Shown: positions 1-6,734, numbered from the stretch's first letter. The stretch is 6,999 bases of DNA from Ignavibacteriaceae bacterium (GCA_026193755.1 JAPHUI010000456.1:1-6999); one strand, 5' to 3'. A program made the numbers and translations. The notes: generated from the letters alone by a model not told the origin.

Positions 1-1
1 A

Positions 2-559
2 TTAAAGAAAAGAGATCAGAATGAAGATGAGATCGAAAAATTAAAAGAGAACCAGAAAAAATTCAAAGCGCAACTGTATCAGGTAAGGAACAACAAAGAA
101 TACGATGCCCTTACAAAAGAAATAGATCACACAGAAGAACAGGTAAATAAACTCGAAACTGAGAACAATTCACTTGCAGATAAAAGTAAAGTGCTTACCC
201 AGGAAATTGAGGAAATAAATCCCAGGCTGGATGAGCTAAAAAAGGAGCTTAAAGAGAAAGAAGCTGACTTGAAGGATATTGTTAAGGCAAACGAAAGGGA
301 AGAGTTAAAGCTGCTCGAAGAAAGAAAGAAAATTGAAAGTGCAGTGAAAAAAAGTGATATAGCAGCGTATTCTAAGATAAGAAAAGCAAAGAAAGGACTT
401 GCAGTCGCTACTATTAAAAGATCGGCTTGTTCGGGATGCCATAACATTGTCCCTTCTCAAAGACAACTTGAAATCAGACGAAACAACAGACTTTACTTTT
501 GTGAGTATTGCGGGAGAATTTTGATTTCTGCTGAAATTGCAGGAGATGTAGAGAAATAG
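2..559 (+). CDS. C4-type zinc-ribbon coiled-coil protein (CdsZ/FlgZ-like), 5' end missing
   Basis: The reading frame is open from base 2 to a TAG at 557-559, giving 185 visible residues; the start lies before the window. A GTG at 191 is internal, because the upstream codons in the same frame already encode family sequence such as KEYDALTKEID (visible residues 32-42). Visible residues 1 to about 115 are rich in Lys, Glu and Leu and look like a long coiled-coil hairpin. They are followed by a zinc ribbon with CSGC (Cys143, Cys146) and CEYC (Cys167, Cys170), all four ligands intact. Family members are about 240 residues, so roughly 50-60 are missing. Studied relatives are Helicobacter FlgZ (HP0958), which binds RpoN and flaA mRNA, and Chlamydia CdsZ (CT398), which binds sigma-54 and type III secretion parts. 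The role here is unknown. In related genomes this gene often lies between a Nif3-like gene and rnpB; the rnpB side is confirmed here. Confidence 0.88.
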   Translation, partial: LKKRDQNEDEIEKLKENQKKFKAQLYQVRNNKEYDALTKEIDHTEEQVNKLETENNSLADKSKVLTQEIEEINPRLDELKKELKEKEADLKDIVKANEREELKLLEERKKIESAVKKSDIAAYSKIRKAKKGLAVATIKRSACSGCHNIVPSQRQLEIRRNNRLYFCEYCGRILISAEIAGDVEK

Positions 560-606
560 TATTCATAAGTTGAAAGATTTCTGCTGATTTCGGCGAATCA
601 TTTTAT

Positions 607-614
607 TATATTTG
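607..614 (+). promoter_or_regulatory. Possible Bacteroidota-type -7 promoter element upstream of rnpB
   Basis: TATATTTG matches the TAnnTTTG -7 consensus of the Bacteroidetes primary sigma factor exactly. It lies 78 nt before the first base of P1 of rnpB, in the AT-rich gap after the zinc-ribbon gene. No good -33 TTTG is found at the expected distance; the bases there read roughly CTGCTG. A start from this site would give rnpB a leader of about 70 nt that must be trimmed. An eight-base match in AT-rich DNA can be chance, so this is weak. Confidence 0.25.
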
Positions 615-643
615 CTATTAGTTAATAGTATCTAGAAATCTAG
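615..643. repeat. Two adjacent short perfect palindromes upstream of rnpB
   Basis: Two inverted repeats lie three bases apart. CTATTA-GT-TAATAG spans 615-628 and CTAGA-AA-TCTAG spans 632-643. Both have perfect arms and a two-base centre. They directly follow the TATATTTG motif at 607-614. They might be an operator-like site or weak hairpins after the zinc-ribbon gene. There is no GC-rich stem or T-run, so they are not a standard terminator. The palindromes are directly visible; any function is conjecture. Confidence 0.4.
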
Positions 644-691
644 TGAAATTCAAAATATTTCCATCAAAAAAGTTTTAAAGAAAAATAGAAT

Positions 692-1083
692 AGTTCAGTC
701 CGGGCAATCGCTTTCCGTCTTAGATGGAAGGAGGAAAGTCCGAACTTCATAGAACAGGGTGCCGGGTAACACCCGGGAACTATAGAAGTAATTCTATGGT
801 TACTGAAAGTGCCGCAGAAAATATACCGTCAGGCAATTGCCTGATAAGGGTGAAAAGGCGGGGTAAGAGCCCACCGCTCCGTTGGTAACAGCGGGGGCAA
901 GGCAAACCACACCCGAAGCAAGGTCAAATAGGGAAATCGTTTTCTACCAAAATGGAAAGCGGGGTTGTTCGCCCCGTAGGTTTCCGGGTAGACCGCAAGA
1001 TCGCGCCAGTAATGGTGAGGCTAGATAAATGATTGCCACCCCGATTCGTCGGGTTTACAGAATTCGGCTTACAGGACTGAACT
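692..1083 (+). ncRNA. rnpB: RNase P RNA, bacterial type A
   Basis: This is the catalytic RNA of RNase P, which removes 5' leaders from pre-tRNAs. The ends form a perfect 10-bp P1 (692-701 with 1074-1083). P2 is GGCAATC 703-709 with GATTGCC 1031-1037. The core GAGGAAAGTCC (731-741) holds the 5' strand of P4, which pairs with TTCGGCTT 1063-1070 and leaves the universal bulged U at 739. P6 is GAAC 752-755 pairing with GTTC 967-970 in the loop of P17 (961-964/972-975). P15 is GGTC 922-925 with GACC 991-994, and the tRNA-CCA-binding GGU is at 987-989. P19 is a hairpin at 1040-1053 with a UUCG loop. The internal GGGTGAAAAGGCGGGGTAAG and the AGATAAATGATTGCC stretch are also typical. The P6/P17 pairing identifies type A, and about 392 nt is a normal length. 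A T-rich run (1083-1099) follows P1 and may help end transcription. recJ starts only 34 nt later. The exact mature ends are inferred from P1. Confidence 0.97.
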
Positions 1084-1117
1084 TTTTATTTGTTCTTTTA
1101 GAAGATTGAAAATTCCT

Positions 1118-2830
1118 ATGGGACGAAAACGCTGGAAAATAAAAGATGTTTCTGATGAGCTGTCCGTGCAGAGGCTTGCAGATTCACTTAACATCTCCCC
1201 GATACTTGCAAGACTGCTGGTTCTTAGGAACATTATGACTTTTAATGAAGCCAGGCAATTCTTTCGTCCTTCTCTCGATTCGCTTCACGATCCATTTCTT
1301 ATGGATCAAATGGAAGCGGCAACCACAAGAGTTATTACTGCCCTCACCGAAAATCAAAAGATTTGCATTTACGGAGATTACGATGTTGATGGTACTTGCG
1401 CAACTGCGCTGCTTTACATGTCCTTAAAAGAGCTTTATGCAAGTGTTGCATTTTATATCCCGAGAAGACTTGAAGAAGGATACGGACTATCAACTTCGGC
1501 GATGGACGCTGTAAAGGAAATGGGAACAGACTTGATGATCGCTGTGGATTGCGGAATTACAGCAATAGAAGAAACCAATTATGCAAAAGAACTCGGAATG
1601 GATGTAATTATTTGCGATCACCATCAACCGAAAGAAGAACTGCCAGATGCTTTTGCTGTTCTTGACCCGTTAAAACCCGCTTGCAATTATCCATTTAAAT
1701 ACCTTTCCGGCGCTGGGGTCGCCTTTAAACTTGCTCAGGGATTGTGCGAAAGAATCGGAAAACGAGGGCTTCCATTAAAATATTTGGATCTTGTCGCTCT
1801 TGCAGGTGCTGCTGATATTGTTCCCATTATTGATGAAAATAGAATTTTAGTCAATGAGGGTTTAAACCAGGTTAACATGAATCCACGTCCGGGAATTGAA
1901 GCACTGATTGAGCTTAGCAGACTCAAGCCCGGTCAATTAACTTCCGGGCAAATTGTGTTTACGATTGCGCCACGAATTAATGCAGTCGGTAGGTTGGGAG
2001 ATGCCGAACGTGCAGTCAATCTCCTGATTGCAAATAATAAAAAGGATGCACTCGAATTAGCAGAAGTACTCGAGACCGAAAATTATGAGAGAAGAAAAAT
2101 TGATGTTGATACTTTTGAAGCAGCTAAAGAAATCGTCAATTCACAATTTGATTTAGATGATGAACTGGCTATTGTTTTACATAACGAGAACTGGCACCCC
2201 GGTGTTATTGGAATAGTTGCTTCACGACTTGTTGAAAAATATTATCGACCCTCAGTTCTTTTAACAACCATTGATGGCGTAGCAAAAGGTTCTGCGAGAA
2301 GTATAAATGGTTTTAACATTTATGAAGCACTTCAGAAATGTGAAAATCTGTTGCTTCATTTCGGCGGACATCAAGCTGCTGCGGGACTTGCATTAGAAGT
2401 AGATAAAATTGATGAGTTCAGAACTAAGTTTAATGAAATTTTGAAGTCTTCTATTTCTTCCGATGATTTGCTGCAGGAGATAAGTATTGATTCAAAGATT
2501 AAGTTTTCGGAAATAACGCCTAAGTTTTTAAGAATACTTGAACAGTTCGCTCCTTTTGGACCCGGTAATCTAAGACCTGTATTCCTGGCTGAAGGAGTAT
2601 TTACTGCTAATACACCAAGGTTGGTCGGGACTAATCATTTGCTGACGAGCTTCAAACAAAATGGTTCAGATAAAATTTTCGATTCTATCGGTTTCAATAT
2701 GGGAGAGTATTTTGAAACCATCAAAGATAATAACTACGAACTTGATATTGTATTTTCAATTGACAAGATAATCAGGGATAACAGAATTTATCCCCAACTA
2801 AAATTGAAAGATATTAAAGCAAAAACTTAA
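1118..2830 (+). CDS. recJ: Single-stranded-DNA-specific exonuclease RecJ
   Basis: RecJ degrades single-stranded DNA 5' to 3' in RecF-pathway recombination, mismatch repair and fork repair. From ATG 1118 it has 570 residues, a normal length. The DHH domain shows YGDYDVDG (85-92), AVDCGIT (142-148), CDHH (166-169) and ALAGAADIVPI with Asp233, which together supply the metal-binding Asp and His residues. PRINAVGRL starts at 285. The DHHA1 domain has HPGVIGI (from His360), GSARSINGFN and the GGHQAAAG loop (Gly416, Gly417, His418). A C-terminal OB-fold part carries FAPFGPGNLRP. No key motif is missing. An in-frame TTG at 1106 would add four residues (574 in total). I prefer ATG 1118 because ATG is the commoner codon and MGRKRWKI suits the family N-terminus, but neither start has a convincing Shine-Dalgarno. 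It is the first gene of the repair run, and yebC follows after 16 nt. Confidence 0.96.
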   Translation: MGRKRWKIKDVSDELSVQRLADSLNISPILARLLVLRNIMTFNEARQFFRPSLDSLHDPFLMDQMEAATTRVITALTENQKICIYGDYDVDGTCATALLYMSLKELYASVAFYIPRRLEEGYGLSTSAMDAVKEMGTDLMIAVDCGITAIEETNYAKELGMDVIICDHHQPKEELPDAFAVLDPLKPACNYPFKYLSGAGVAFKLAQGLCERIGKRGLPLKYLDLVALAGAADIVPIIDENRILVNEGLNQVNMNPRPGIEALIELSRLKPGQLTSGQIVFTIAPRINAVGRLGDAERAVNLLIANNKKDALELAEVLETENYERRKIDVDTFEAAKEIVNSQFDLDDELAIVLHNENWHPGVIGIVASRLVEKYYRPSVLLTTIDGVAKGSARSINGFNIYEALQKCENLLLHFGGHQAAAGLALEVDKIDEFRTKFNEILKSSISSDDLLQEISIDSKIKFSEITPKFLRILEQFAPFGPGNLRPVFLAEGVFTANTPRLVGTNHLLTSFKQNGSDKIFDSIGFNMGEYFETIKDNNYELDIVFSIDKIIRDNRIYPQLKLKDIKAKT

Positions 2831-2833
2831 TGC

Positions 2834-2838
2834 AGGAG
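2834..2838 (+). promoter_or_regulatory. Shine-Dalgarno site of yebC
   Basis: AGGAG lies 8 nt before the ATG at 2847, in the short gap after the recJ stop. It fixes the yebC start. It is the only strong ribosome-binding site I see in this window; the other starts have AT-rich leaders or are coupled by overlap. Confidence 0.75.
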
Positions 2839-2846
2839 ATATTTTA

Positions 2847-3593
2847 ATGTCGGGGCATTCAAAATGGGCAACCATCAGAAGAAAAAAGGGAGCGCTGGAT
2901 GCAAAGAGAGGAAAACTTTTCACAAAGTTAATTAAGGAATTAACAATTGCTGCACGCGAAGGTGGCGGCGATCTAGCCGGTAATCCAAGGCTTCGTCTCG
3001 CAGTCGACAATGCCAAAGCTGCAAATATGCCAGCAGATAATATTGAAAGAGCAATTAAAAAAGCAACTGGTGAATTAGAAGGAACAACTATCAGCGAATT
3101 AACTTACGAAGGTTATGGTCCCGGAGGCATTGCGTTACTAGTCGAAGTTGCAACTGATAATAAAAACAGAACGGTTGCTGAAGTCAGGCATTTATTCAGC
3201 AAGCATGGTGGTAATATGGGTGAGAGTGGATCTGTAGCGTGGATGTTTGAGAAAAAGGGAGTCATCTCTCTCCCAAAACAAAATAAATCCGAAGATGACA
3301 TTTTGGAAATCGTTTTGAATGCCGGCGCTGAAGACTTACATACTGAAGATGAATTCTTTGAGATACAAACTGATGTTGAATCATTCGAACCTGTCAGAAA
3401 AGCACTTCTTGATAATAATTTGTCTCTCGACAATGCATCACTTCAGTGGATTGCAAAGAACACAATTAACATCGCTGGTGAAAATGCAGAGAAGATGATG
3501 AAGCTTATTGAAAGTCTTGAAGATTGTGATGATGTGCAAAATGTTTACTCTAATGCTGACTTTGATGAAGAATTTATCAAACAGCAAACTTGA
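2847..3593 (+). CDS. yebC: YebC/PmpR family protein (DUF28, TACO1 homologue)
   Basis: The N-terminus is diagnostic: MSGHSKWATIRRKKGALDAK (1-20), then GKLFTKLIKEL and the NPRLRLAVDNAKAANMPADN block. YEGYGPGGIALLVEVATDN and the GNMGESGSVAWMFEKKG segment continue the family pattern. The length of 248 residues is normal and nothing is truncated. The family was first described as DNA-binding transcriptional regulators (PmpR in Pseudomonas). The mitochondrial homologue TACO1 is a translation activator, and bacterial YebC has more recently been linked to relief of ribosome stalling at proline-rich stretches. Which role applies here cannot be read from the sequence. The gene sits between recJ and ruvC, a common neighbourhood since yebC often precedes ruvC and ruvA. 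The start is supported by AGGAG at 2834-2838. The C-terminus is acidic. Confidence 0.96.
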   Translation: MSGHSKWATIRRKKGALDAKRGKLFTKLIKELTIAAREGGGDLAGNPRLRLAVDNAKAANMPADNIERAIKKATGELEGTTISELTYEGYGPGGIALLVEVATDNKNRTVAEVRHLFSKHGGNMGESGSVAWMFEKKGVISLPKQNKSEDDILEIVLNAGAEDLHTEDEFFEIQTDVESFEPVRKALLDNNLSLDNASLQWIAKNTINIAGENAEKMMKLIESLEDCDDVQNVYSNADFDEEFIKQQT

Positions 3594-3621
3594 CTTTAAT
3601 ATTCACTTCAAATAAAAAATA

Positions 3622-4161
3622 ATGATCATACTCGGTGTTGATCCGGGCACAAACATTACCGGCTACGGATTAATAGAATACACCAATAATAAATTCAGAA
3701 GAATATCTCACGGGGTTATTAAACTTCCTTCCTCAAAATCACTTTCGCAAAAACTTGAAATCATTTACAACGAACTCGATAAGTTGTTGAAAAGATACAA
3801 GCCGGATGAATTTGTTATAGAAACTGCTTTCTATGGAAAGAACGTTCAATCGGTTTTAAAAATAGGTTATGCCAGAGGTGTATCAATACTTGCTGCGATT
3901 CATAATAAAGTTCCAACCAGCGAATATTCCCCTCGTGAGGTAAAGAAAGCTGTTGTTGGCAAAGGTGCTGCGTCAAAACAGCAGGTTAATTATATGGTTA
4001 CTTTAATATTAAATTCAAAAAAGATTAAATTTAAACCTGACGAAAGTGATGCTCTTGCAATTGCATTGTGTCATGCTTTTAGATTGAAGGCACCGTCATT
4101 TAAGAAAAGCAAAAGCTGGAAGGAATTTATTAACGCTAATCCGGAGCGGGTAATTAAATGA
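3622..4161 (+). CDS. ruvC: Holliday junction resolvase RuvC
   Basis: RuvC is the endonuclease that cuts Holliday junctions symmetrically, working with the RuvAB branch migrator. The RNase H-like fold begins with MIILGVDPGTNITGYGL, with catalytic Asp7. FVIETAF supplies Glu67, and KPDESDALAIALCHAF supplies Asp140 and Asp143. These match the E. coli D7/E66/D138/D141 tetrad in order and spacing. The length is 179 residues, slightly longer than E. coli RuvC because of a basic C-terminal tail. The ATG at 3622 gives the exact family N-terminus, although the leader is A-rich with no Shine-Dalgarno. It starts 28 nt after yebC, and its TGA overlaps the ruvA ATG by the ATGA arrangement, which suggests translational coupling. 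Confidence 0.97.
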   Translation: MIILGVDPGTNITGYGLIEYTNNKFRRISHGVIKLPSSKSLSQKLEIIYNELDKLLKRYKPDEFVIETAFYGKNVQSVLKIGYARGVSILAAIHNKVPTSEYSPREVKKAVVGKGAASKQQVNYMVTLILNSKKIKFKPDESDALAIALCHAFRLKAPSFKKSKSWKEFINANPERVIK

Positions 4162-4739
4162 TCGGCTATTTAACAGGAAAATTAATTTCATCAAAACCAA
4201 CTCAAATCCTTCTGGATGTAAACGGGGTTGGATACGCGATTAAAATTTCCATCAACACTTTTGAAAGTATAAGCGGAAAAGAAACTGTTTCTCTTTATAT
4301 TCATACGAATGTGAAGGAAGATGCCATTACTTTGTTCGGTTTCTATTCTGAAGCGGAAAAAGAAATGTTTGAACTGTTGATTTCAATTAATGGTGTCGGT
4401 CCAAAATCAGCATTAAGTCTATTATCTGGAATTTCAACTGATGACCTTAAACAAGCTATTATTACAAGTAATGTTGAAAGAATTGTTGCTGTTCCGGGGA
4501 TAGGGAGAAAAACTGCCGAGCGTTTAATACTTGAGTTGAAAAATAAAGTCAGAGACATCAAAGAAGAAGGAATTACACCTACCAAGCCAAGCGCTCACAA
4601 GGAAGCTATAGCCGCATTAACAACCTTGGGTTATAATCTAGCCTCCTCAGAAAAGGCAGTTAATAAAATTTTAGCCGAATTTCCGGAATGTAGTATTGAG
4701 GAGTTAATAAAAAGAACTTTGAAGGAATTAAATAATTAA
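4158..4739 (+). CDS. ruvA: Holliday junction branch migration complex subunit RuvA
   Basis: RuvA is the junction-binding subunit that loads the RuvB helicase and holds the open four-way junction. Of 193 residues, the N-terminal OB fold begins MIGYLTGKLI and holds DVNGVGYAI. The acidic pin is Glu54-Asp55, equivalent to E55/D56 of E. coli. Two helix-hairpin-helix motifs follow, ISINGVGPKSA (75-85) and VPGIGRKTA (112-120). After a short linker (about 134-146), the RuvB-binding domain III has EAIAALTTLGYN and ends near the stop. All parts are present. The start overlaps the ruvC stop by 4 nt. No ruvB follows; the next gene is convergent, so ruvB must be elsewhere on the chromosome. Confidence 0.97.
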   Translation: MIGYLTGKLISSKPTQILLDVNGVGYAIKISINTFESISGKETVSLYIHTNVKEDAITLFGFYSEAEKEMFELLISINGVGPKSALSLLSGISTDDLKQAIITSNVERIVAVPGIGRKTAERLILELKNKVRDIKEEGITPTKPSAHKEAIAALTTLGYNLASSEKAVNKILAEFPECSIEELIKRTLKELNN

Positions 4740-4751
4740 TTTGTGCAAACT

Positions 4752-4779
4752 GTCCGCCTGCGGCGGATTCGTGGCAGAC
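4752..4779. repeat. GC-rich hairpin repeat in the ruvA/FAH convergent gap
   Basis: A perfect 6-bp hairpin, TCCGCC-TGC-GGCGGA, spans 4753-4767. A competing larger pairing joins 4752-4758 to 4773-4779; on the minus-strand RNA all seven of its pairs form, one of them a G-U. The GC content stands out from the AT-rich surroundings. It lies 12 nt after the ruvA stop and just past the stop of the minus-strand gene. It could slow or end transcription from both sides, but there is no T-run of intrinsic-terminator type. Similar short palindromes occur as scattered repeats in many genomes; only one copy is seen here. Confidence 0.6.
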
Positions 4780-4781
4780 TA

Positions 4782-5438
4782 TTAAATAACTTTACAGATG
4801 AGTTCGGCAACTTCCCCAAGTTTTGCTTCCAATTTATCTCCCCTATTAACTTTGTTAACACCTGCTGGAGTTCCTGTAAATATCAAATCTCCTTTTTCAA
4901 ATTTCATTACTGAAGAAATATATTCCACAATTTCTGTAGGATTGAAGATCATACTTTTCAAAGTATCGCTTTGTTTTACAGTTCCATTTACTTTTAGTTC
5001 AAGTTTTTCATCTGGTTTCAATTGATAATCTTTTTTCAAAATAAAATCTGAAATAACGGCTGAAGTATCGAAGCATTTTGCAAGTGTCCATGGATTTCCC
5101 TTCTTCTTCAGTTCATTTTGAACATCGCGTAAAGTCATATCAAGTCCGACCCCGTAACCAATTATGGCTTTTTCTGCTTGTGCTTTATCTGCATTTTTAA
5201 TTGAATCTCCAATCAACAAAACAAGTTCAACTTCGTGGTGAAGTTCGTTTCCATAATCCGGATGAATAATTTCTCCACCTGAATATATTACAGCTGATGC
5301 TGGCTTTAGAAACAAAACAGGTTTTTCCGGTACCTCGTTGCCAAGTTCTTTTGCATGTTCAGAATAGTTCCTGCCAACGCAAACTATTTTCCCAATAGGG
5401 AATTCTTCTATTGAGTTTTTAATTCGAGCTGTTTTCAT
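4782..5438 (-). CDS. Fumarylacetoacetate hydrolase family protein, FAHD1/YcgM-like
   Basis: This is probably a cytoplasmic metal-dependent acylpyruvate hydrolase and/or oxaloacetate decarboxylase. Of 218 residues, the same length as E. coli YcgM (about 219), it has IVCVGRNYSEH near the N-terminus and VLFLKPASAV after it. HHEVEL gives metal ligands Glu69 and Glu71, and GLDMTLRDVQ gives Asp100. NPWTLAK gives Lys121, and DLIFTGTPAGV lies near the C-terminus. His28 and Glu31 match the human FAHD1 lid dyad (H30/E33). The metal ligands and Lys121 show the same offset of two from human FAHD1, so the active site looks complete. Substrate preference between acylpyruvates and oxaloacetate cannot be told from sequence. 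Its ATG overlaps the TGA of the upstream exported-protein gene (5435-5438). The AAG-rich end of that gene may serve as its ribosome-binding region. Confidence 0.93.
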   Translation of the reverse strand: MKTARIKNSIEEFPIGKIVCVGRNYSEHAKELGNEVPEKPVLFLKPASAVIYSGGEIIHPDYGNELHHEVELVLLIGDSIKNADKAQAEKAIIGYGVGLDMTLRDVQNELKKKGNPWTLAKCFDTSAVISDFILKKDYQLKPDEKLELKVNGTVKQSDTLKSMIFNPTEIVEYISSVMKFEKGDLIFTGTPAGVNKVNRGDKLEAKLGEVAELICKVI

Positions 5439-6700
5439 GTCTTTTGCTTCTTCTTCGTCGCAGCAGGAAAAAGAATATTGTTTAATATCAGCCTGTAACC
5501 GGGAGAGTTTTTATAAAGATTGAGATCAGTAGGAGGATCGCCGACAGCATGCTGGTAATCTTCAGGGTCGTGACCACCGTAAAAAGTGAATGTTCCCCTT
5601 CCATAATTGCCGTGAATATATTTTACCTGGTCAGTTTCTTCCCTTTGACCAAGAATAGTAACAGAATTTTTTATCGTGCTTCGCCGGAACATTGTCGTCT
5701 GTCCCATAAAACCTTTTATAACATTTACGTGGCATTGTGTAAGCATTGTCGGCACAGGATCGTATTTTGCAGAGAACTCAAACAGAGTAAAGTAATCGTT
5801 TTGAAAATTCCCTATTTCAATCGGCTGAATGTCAATATTACTGTACTCATAAACGTAGGGATTCATTTCAAGCTTGAAATTTGTAAATGCTAAGGTGTTA
5901 TCGAAGTTCAGTTTCTTCTGTGCATCGGGGTCAGCAGCATCGCCGTCGTACATAGGGGCACAAATATCCACACCGATAGCTGATAAAGCGATATCGTAAG
6001 AATCGGTTGCAGAGCACATTGCAAAAAGGAAACCACCTTTTCCCACAAAATTTTTTATATCAACCGCAACCGCTTTCATCATCTCCGAAACTTTTTTGAA
6101 TCCGTTCTTCTTTGCATCCTGCTCGTAATTCATCTGCTGATCAATATACCACTGCGCATTACTAAAGCTAGCATAAAATTTTCCGTACTGTCCTGTAAAA
6201 TCTTCGTGATGCAGATGAAGCCAATCAAATTTATCAAGATCCCCTCTTAGAATCTCATCATTCCATATTTTATCATAAGGAACCTGGGCATACTCAAGAG
6301 CTAGAGTCACAGCATCATCCCAAGGTTGGAAACCGGGCGGAACATAAACTGCAATCTTTGGTGCCTTCTCAAGTCTTACAACATCCATATTATTTTCTTC
6401 ACTCTGAACAAATGAATAAATATCCGTCGTTTGTGAAAGCGAAACCGGTTCAAAAGCCACACCTTGAAGTCTGCACTCTGCAGCAAGCTCATTACTGTAA
6501 TCAATCATAAATGAACCGCCGCGATAATTTAAAAGCCAATCAGCTTTGTAACCTTTTGTAAGTGCACGGTAAGTAATTCCGTAAGCCTTAAGATGATCTG
6601 TCTGGCTTAAATCCATATATATAAGAAGTTTTGATTGGGGAAAGGCTGATGCTGAAAACAGAATGAAAGTAACAAATATTTTGATGACGTTTCTGATCAT
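5435..6700 (-). CDS. Exported class I GATase-like protein, function unknown
   Basis: This 421-residue protein starts with a signal peptide: basic MIRNVIK, a hydrophobic core, then ASA before Phe20, a likely signal peptidase I site. No lipobox Cys is present, so a periplasmic or secreted protein is expected. The mature N-terminus has KLLIYMDLSQTDHLKAYGITY. From about 114 it looks like a flavodoxin/GATase1-like fold: KIAVYVPPGFQPWDDAVTLAL, WLHLHHEDFTGQYGKFYASF, then GGFLFAMCSATDSYDIAL with Cys229 at a possible nucleophile elbow. Near the end, GRGTFTFYGGHDPEDYQHA holds His377 and Glu380, and LILNNILFPAA resembles the C-terminus of ThuA-like proteins. From memory, such proteins in Bacteroidetes and Ignavibacteria are often labelled asparagine synthetase B, but I see neither the Cys2 N-terminus nor an ATP-pyrophosphatase domain, so I do not adopt that name. 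The tail KKKQKT runs into the overlapping downstream gene. The ATG at 6698-6700 has no Shine-Dalgarno. The enzyme role is unproven. Confidence 0.85.
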   Translation of the reverse strand: MIRNVIKIFVTFILFSASAFPQSKLLIYMDLSQTDHLKAYGITYRALTKGYKADWLLNYRGGSFMIDYSNELAAECRLQGVAFEPVSLSQTTDIYSFVQSEENNMDVVRLEKAPKIAVYVPPGFQPWDDAVTLALEYAQVPYDKIWNDEILRGDLDKFDWLHLHHEDFTGQYGKFYASFSNAQWYIDQQMNYEQDAKKNGFKKVSEMMKAVAVDIKNFVGKGGFLFAMCSATDSYDIALSAIGVDICAPMYDGDAADPDAQKKLNFDNTLAFTNFKLEMNPYVYEYSNIDIQPIEIGNFQNDYFTLFEFSAKYDPVPTMLTQCHVNVIKGFMGQTTMFRRSTIKNSVTILGQREETDQVKYIHGNYGRGTFTFYGGHDPEDYQHAVGDPPTDLNLYKNSPGYRLILNNILFPAATKKKQKT

Positions 6701-6734
6701 ATTGATAGCATAAATAGAATTGTCAAATTATTGT

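Noticed and set aside
127..447. 106-residue minus-strand open frame opposite the zinc-ribbon gene
   Set aside because: It is the antisense of a Lys/Glu-rich coiled coil, giving a Ser/Phe/Leu-rich translation with no family character. The plus-strand frame is clearly the real gene.
191..559. GTG at 191 as the start of the zinc-ribbon gene
   Set aside because: The frame is open back to base 2 and encodes conserved coiled-coil sequence with KEYDALTKEID, so the true start is upstream of the window.
1040..1053. UUCG-loop hairpin near the end of rnpB as an intrinsic terminator
   Set aside because: It is helix P19 of RNase P RNA; conserved core sequence and P1 follow it and no T-run is attached.
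3113..3433. Minus-strand open frame inside yebC
   Set aside because: It lies wholly inside a well-recognised gene on the other strand and shows no motif of its own.
5549..5893. 114-residue plus-strand open frame inside the exported-protein gene
   Set aside because: It is a shadow frame opposite conserved protein sequence (the GGHDPE and PYVYEYSNIDI regions) and shows no recognisable domain.
5435..6700. Asparagine synthetase B as the name of the exported protein
   Set aside because: There is no Cys2 Ntn amidotransferase start, no ATP-pyrophosphatase domain, and a signal peptide is present.
6698..6726. TTGACA on the minus strand (6726-6721) as a -35 box for the exported-protein gene
   Set aside because: With a normal 17-bp spacer the -10 would overlap the ATG, and the nearest -10-like TATCAA is only 13 bp away.
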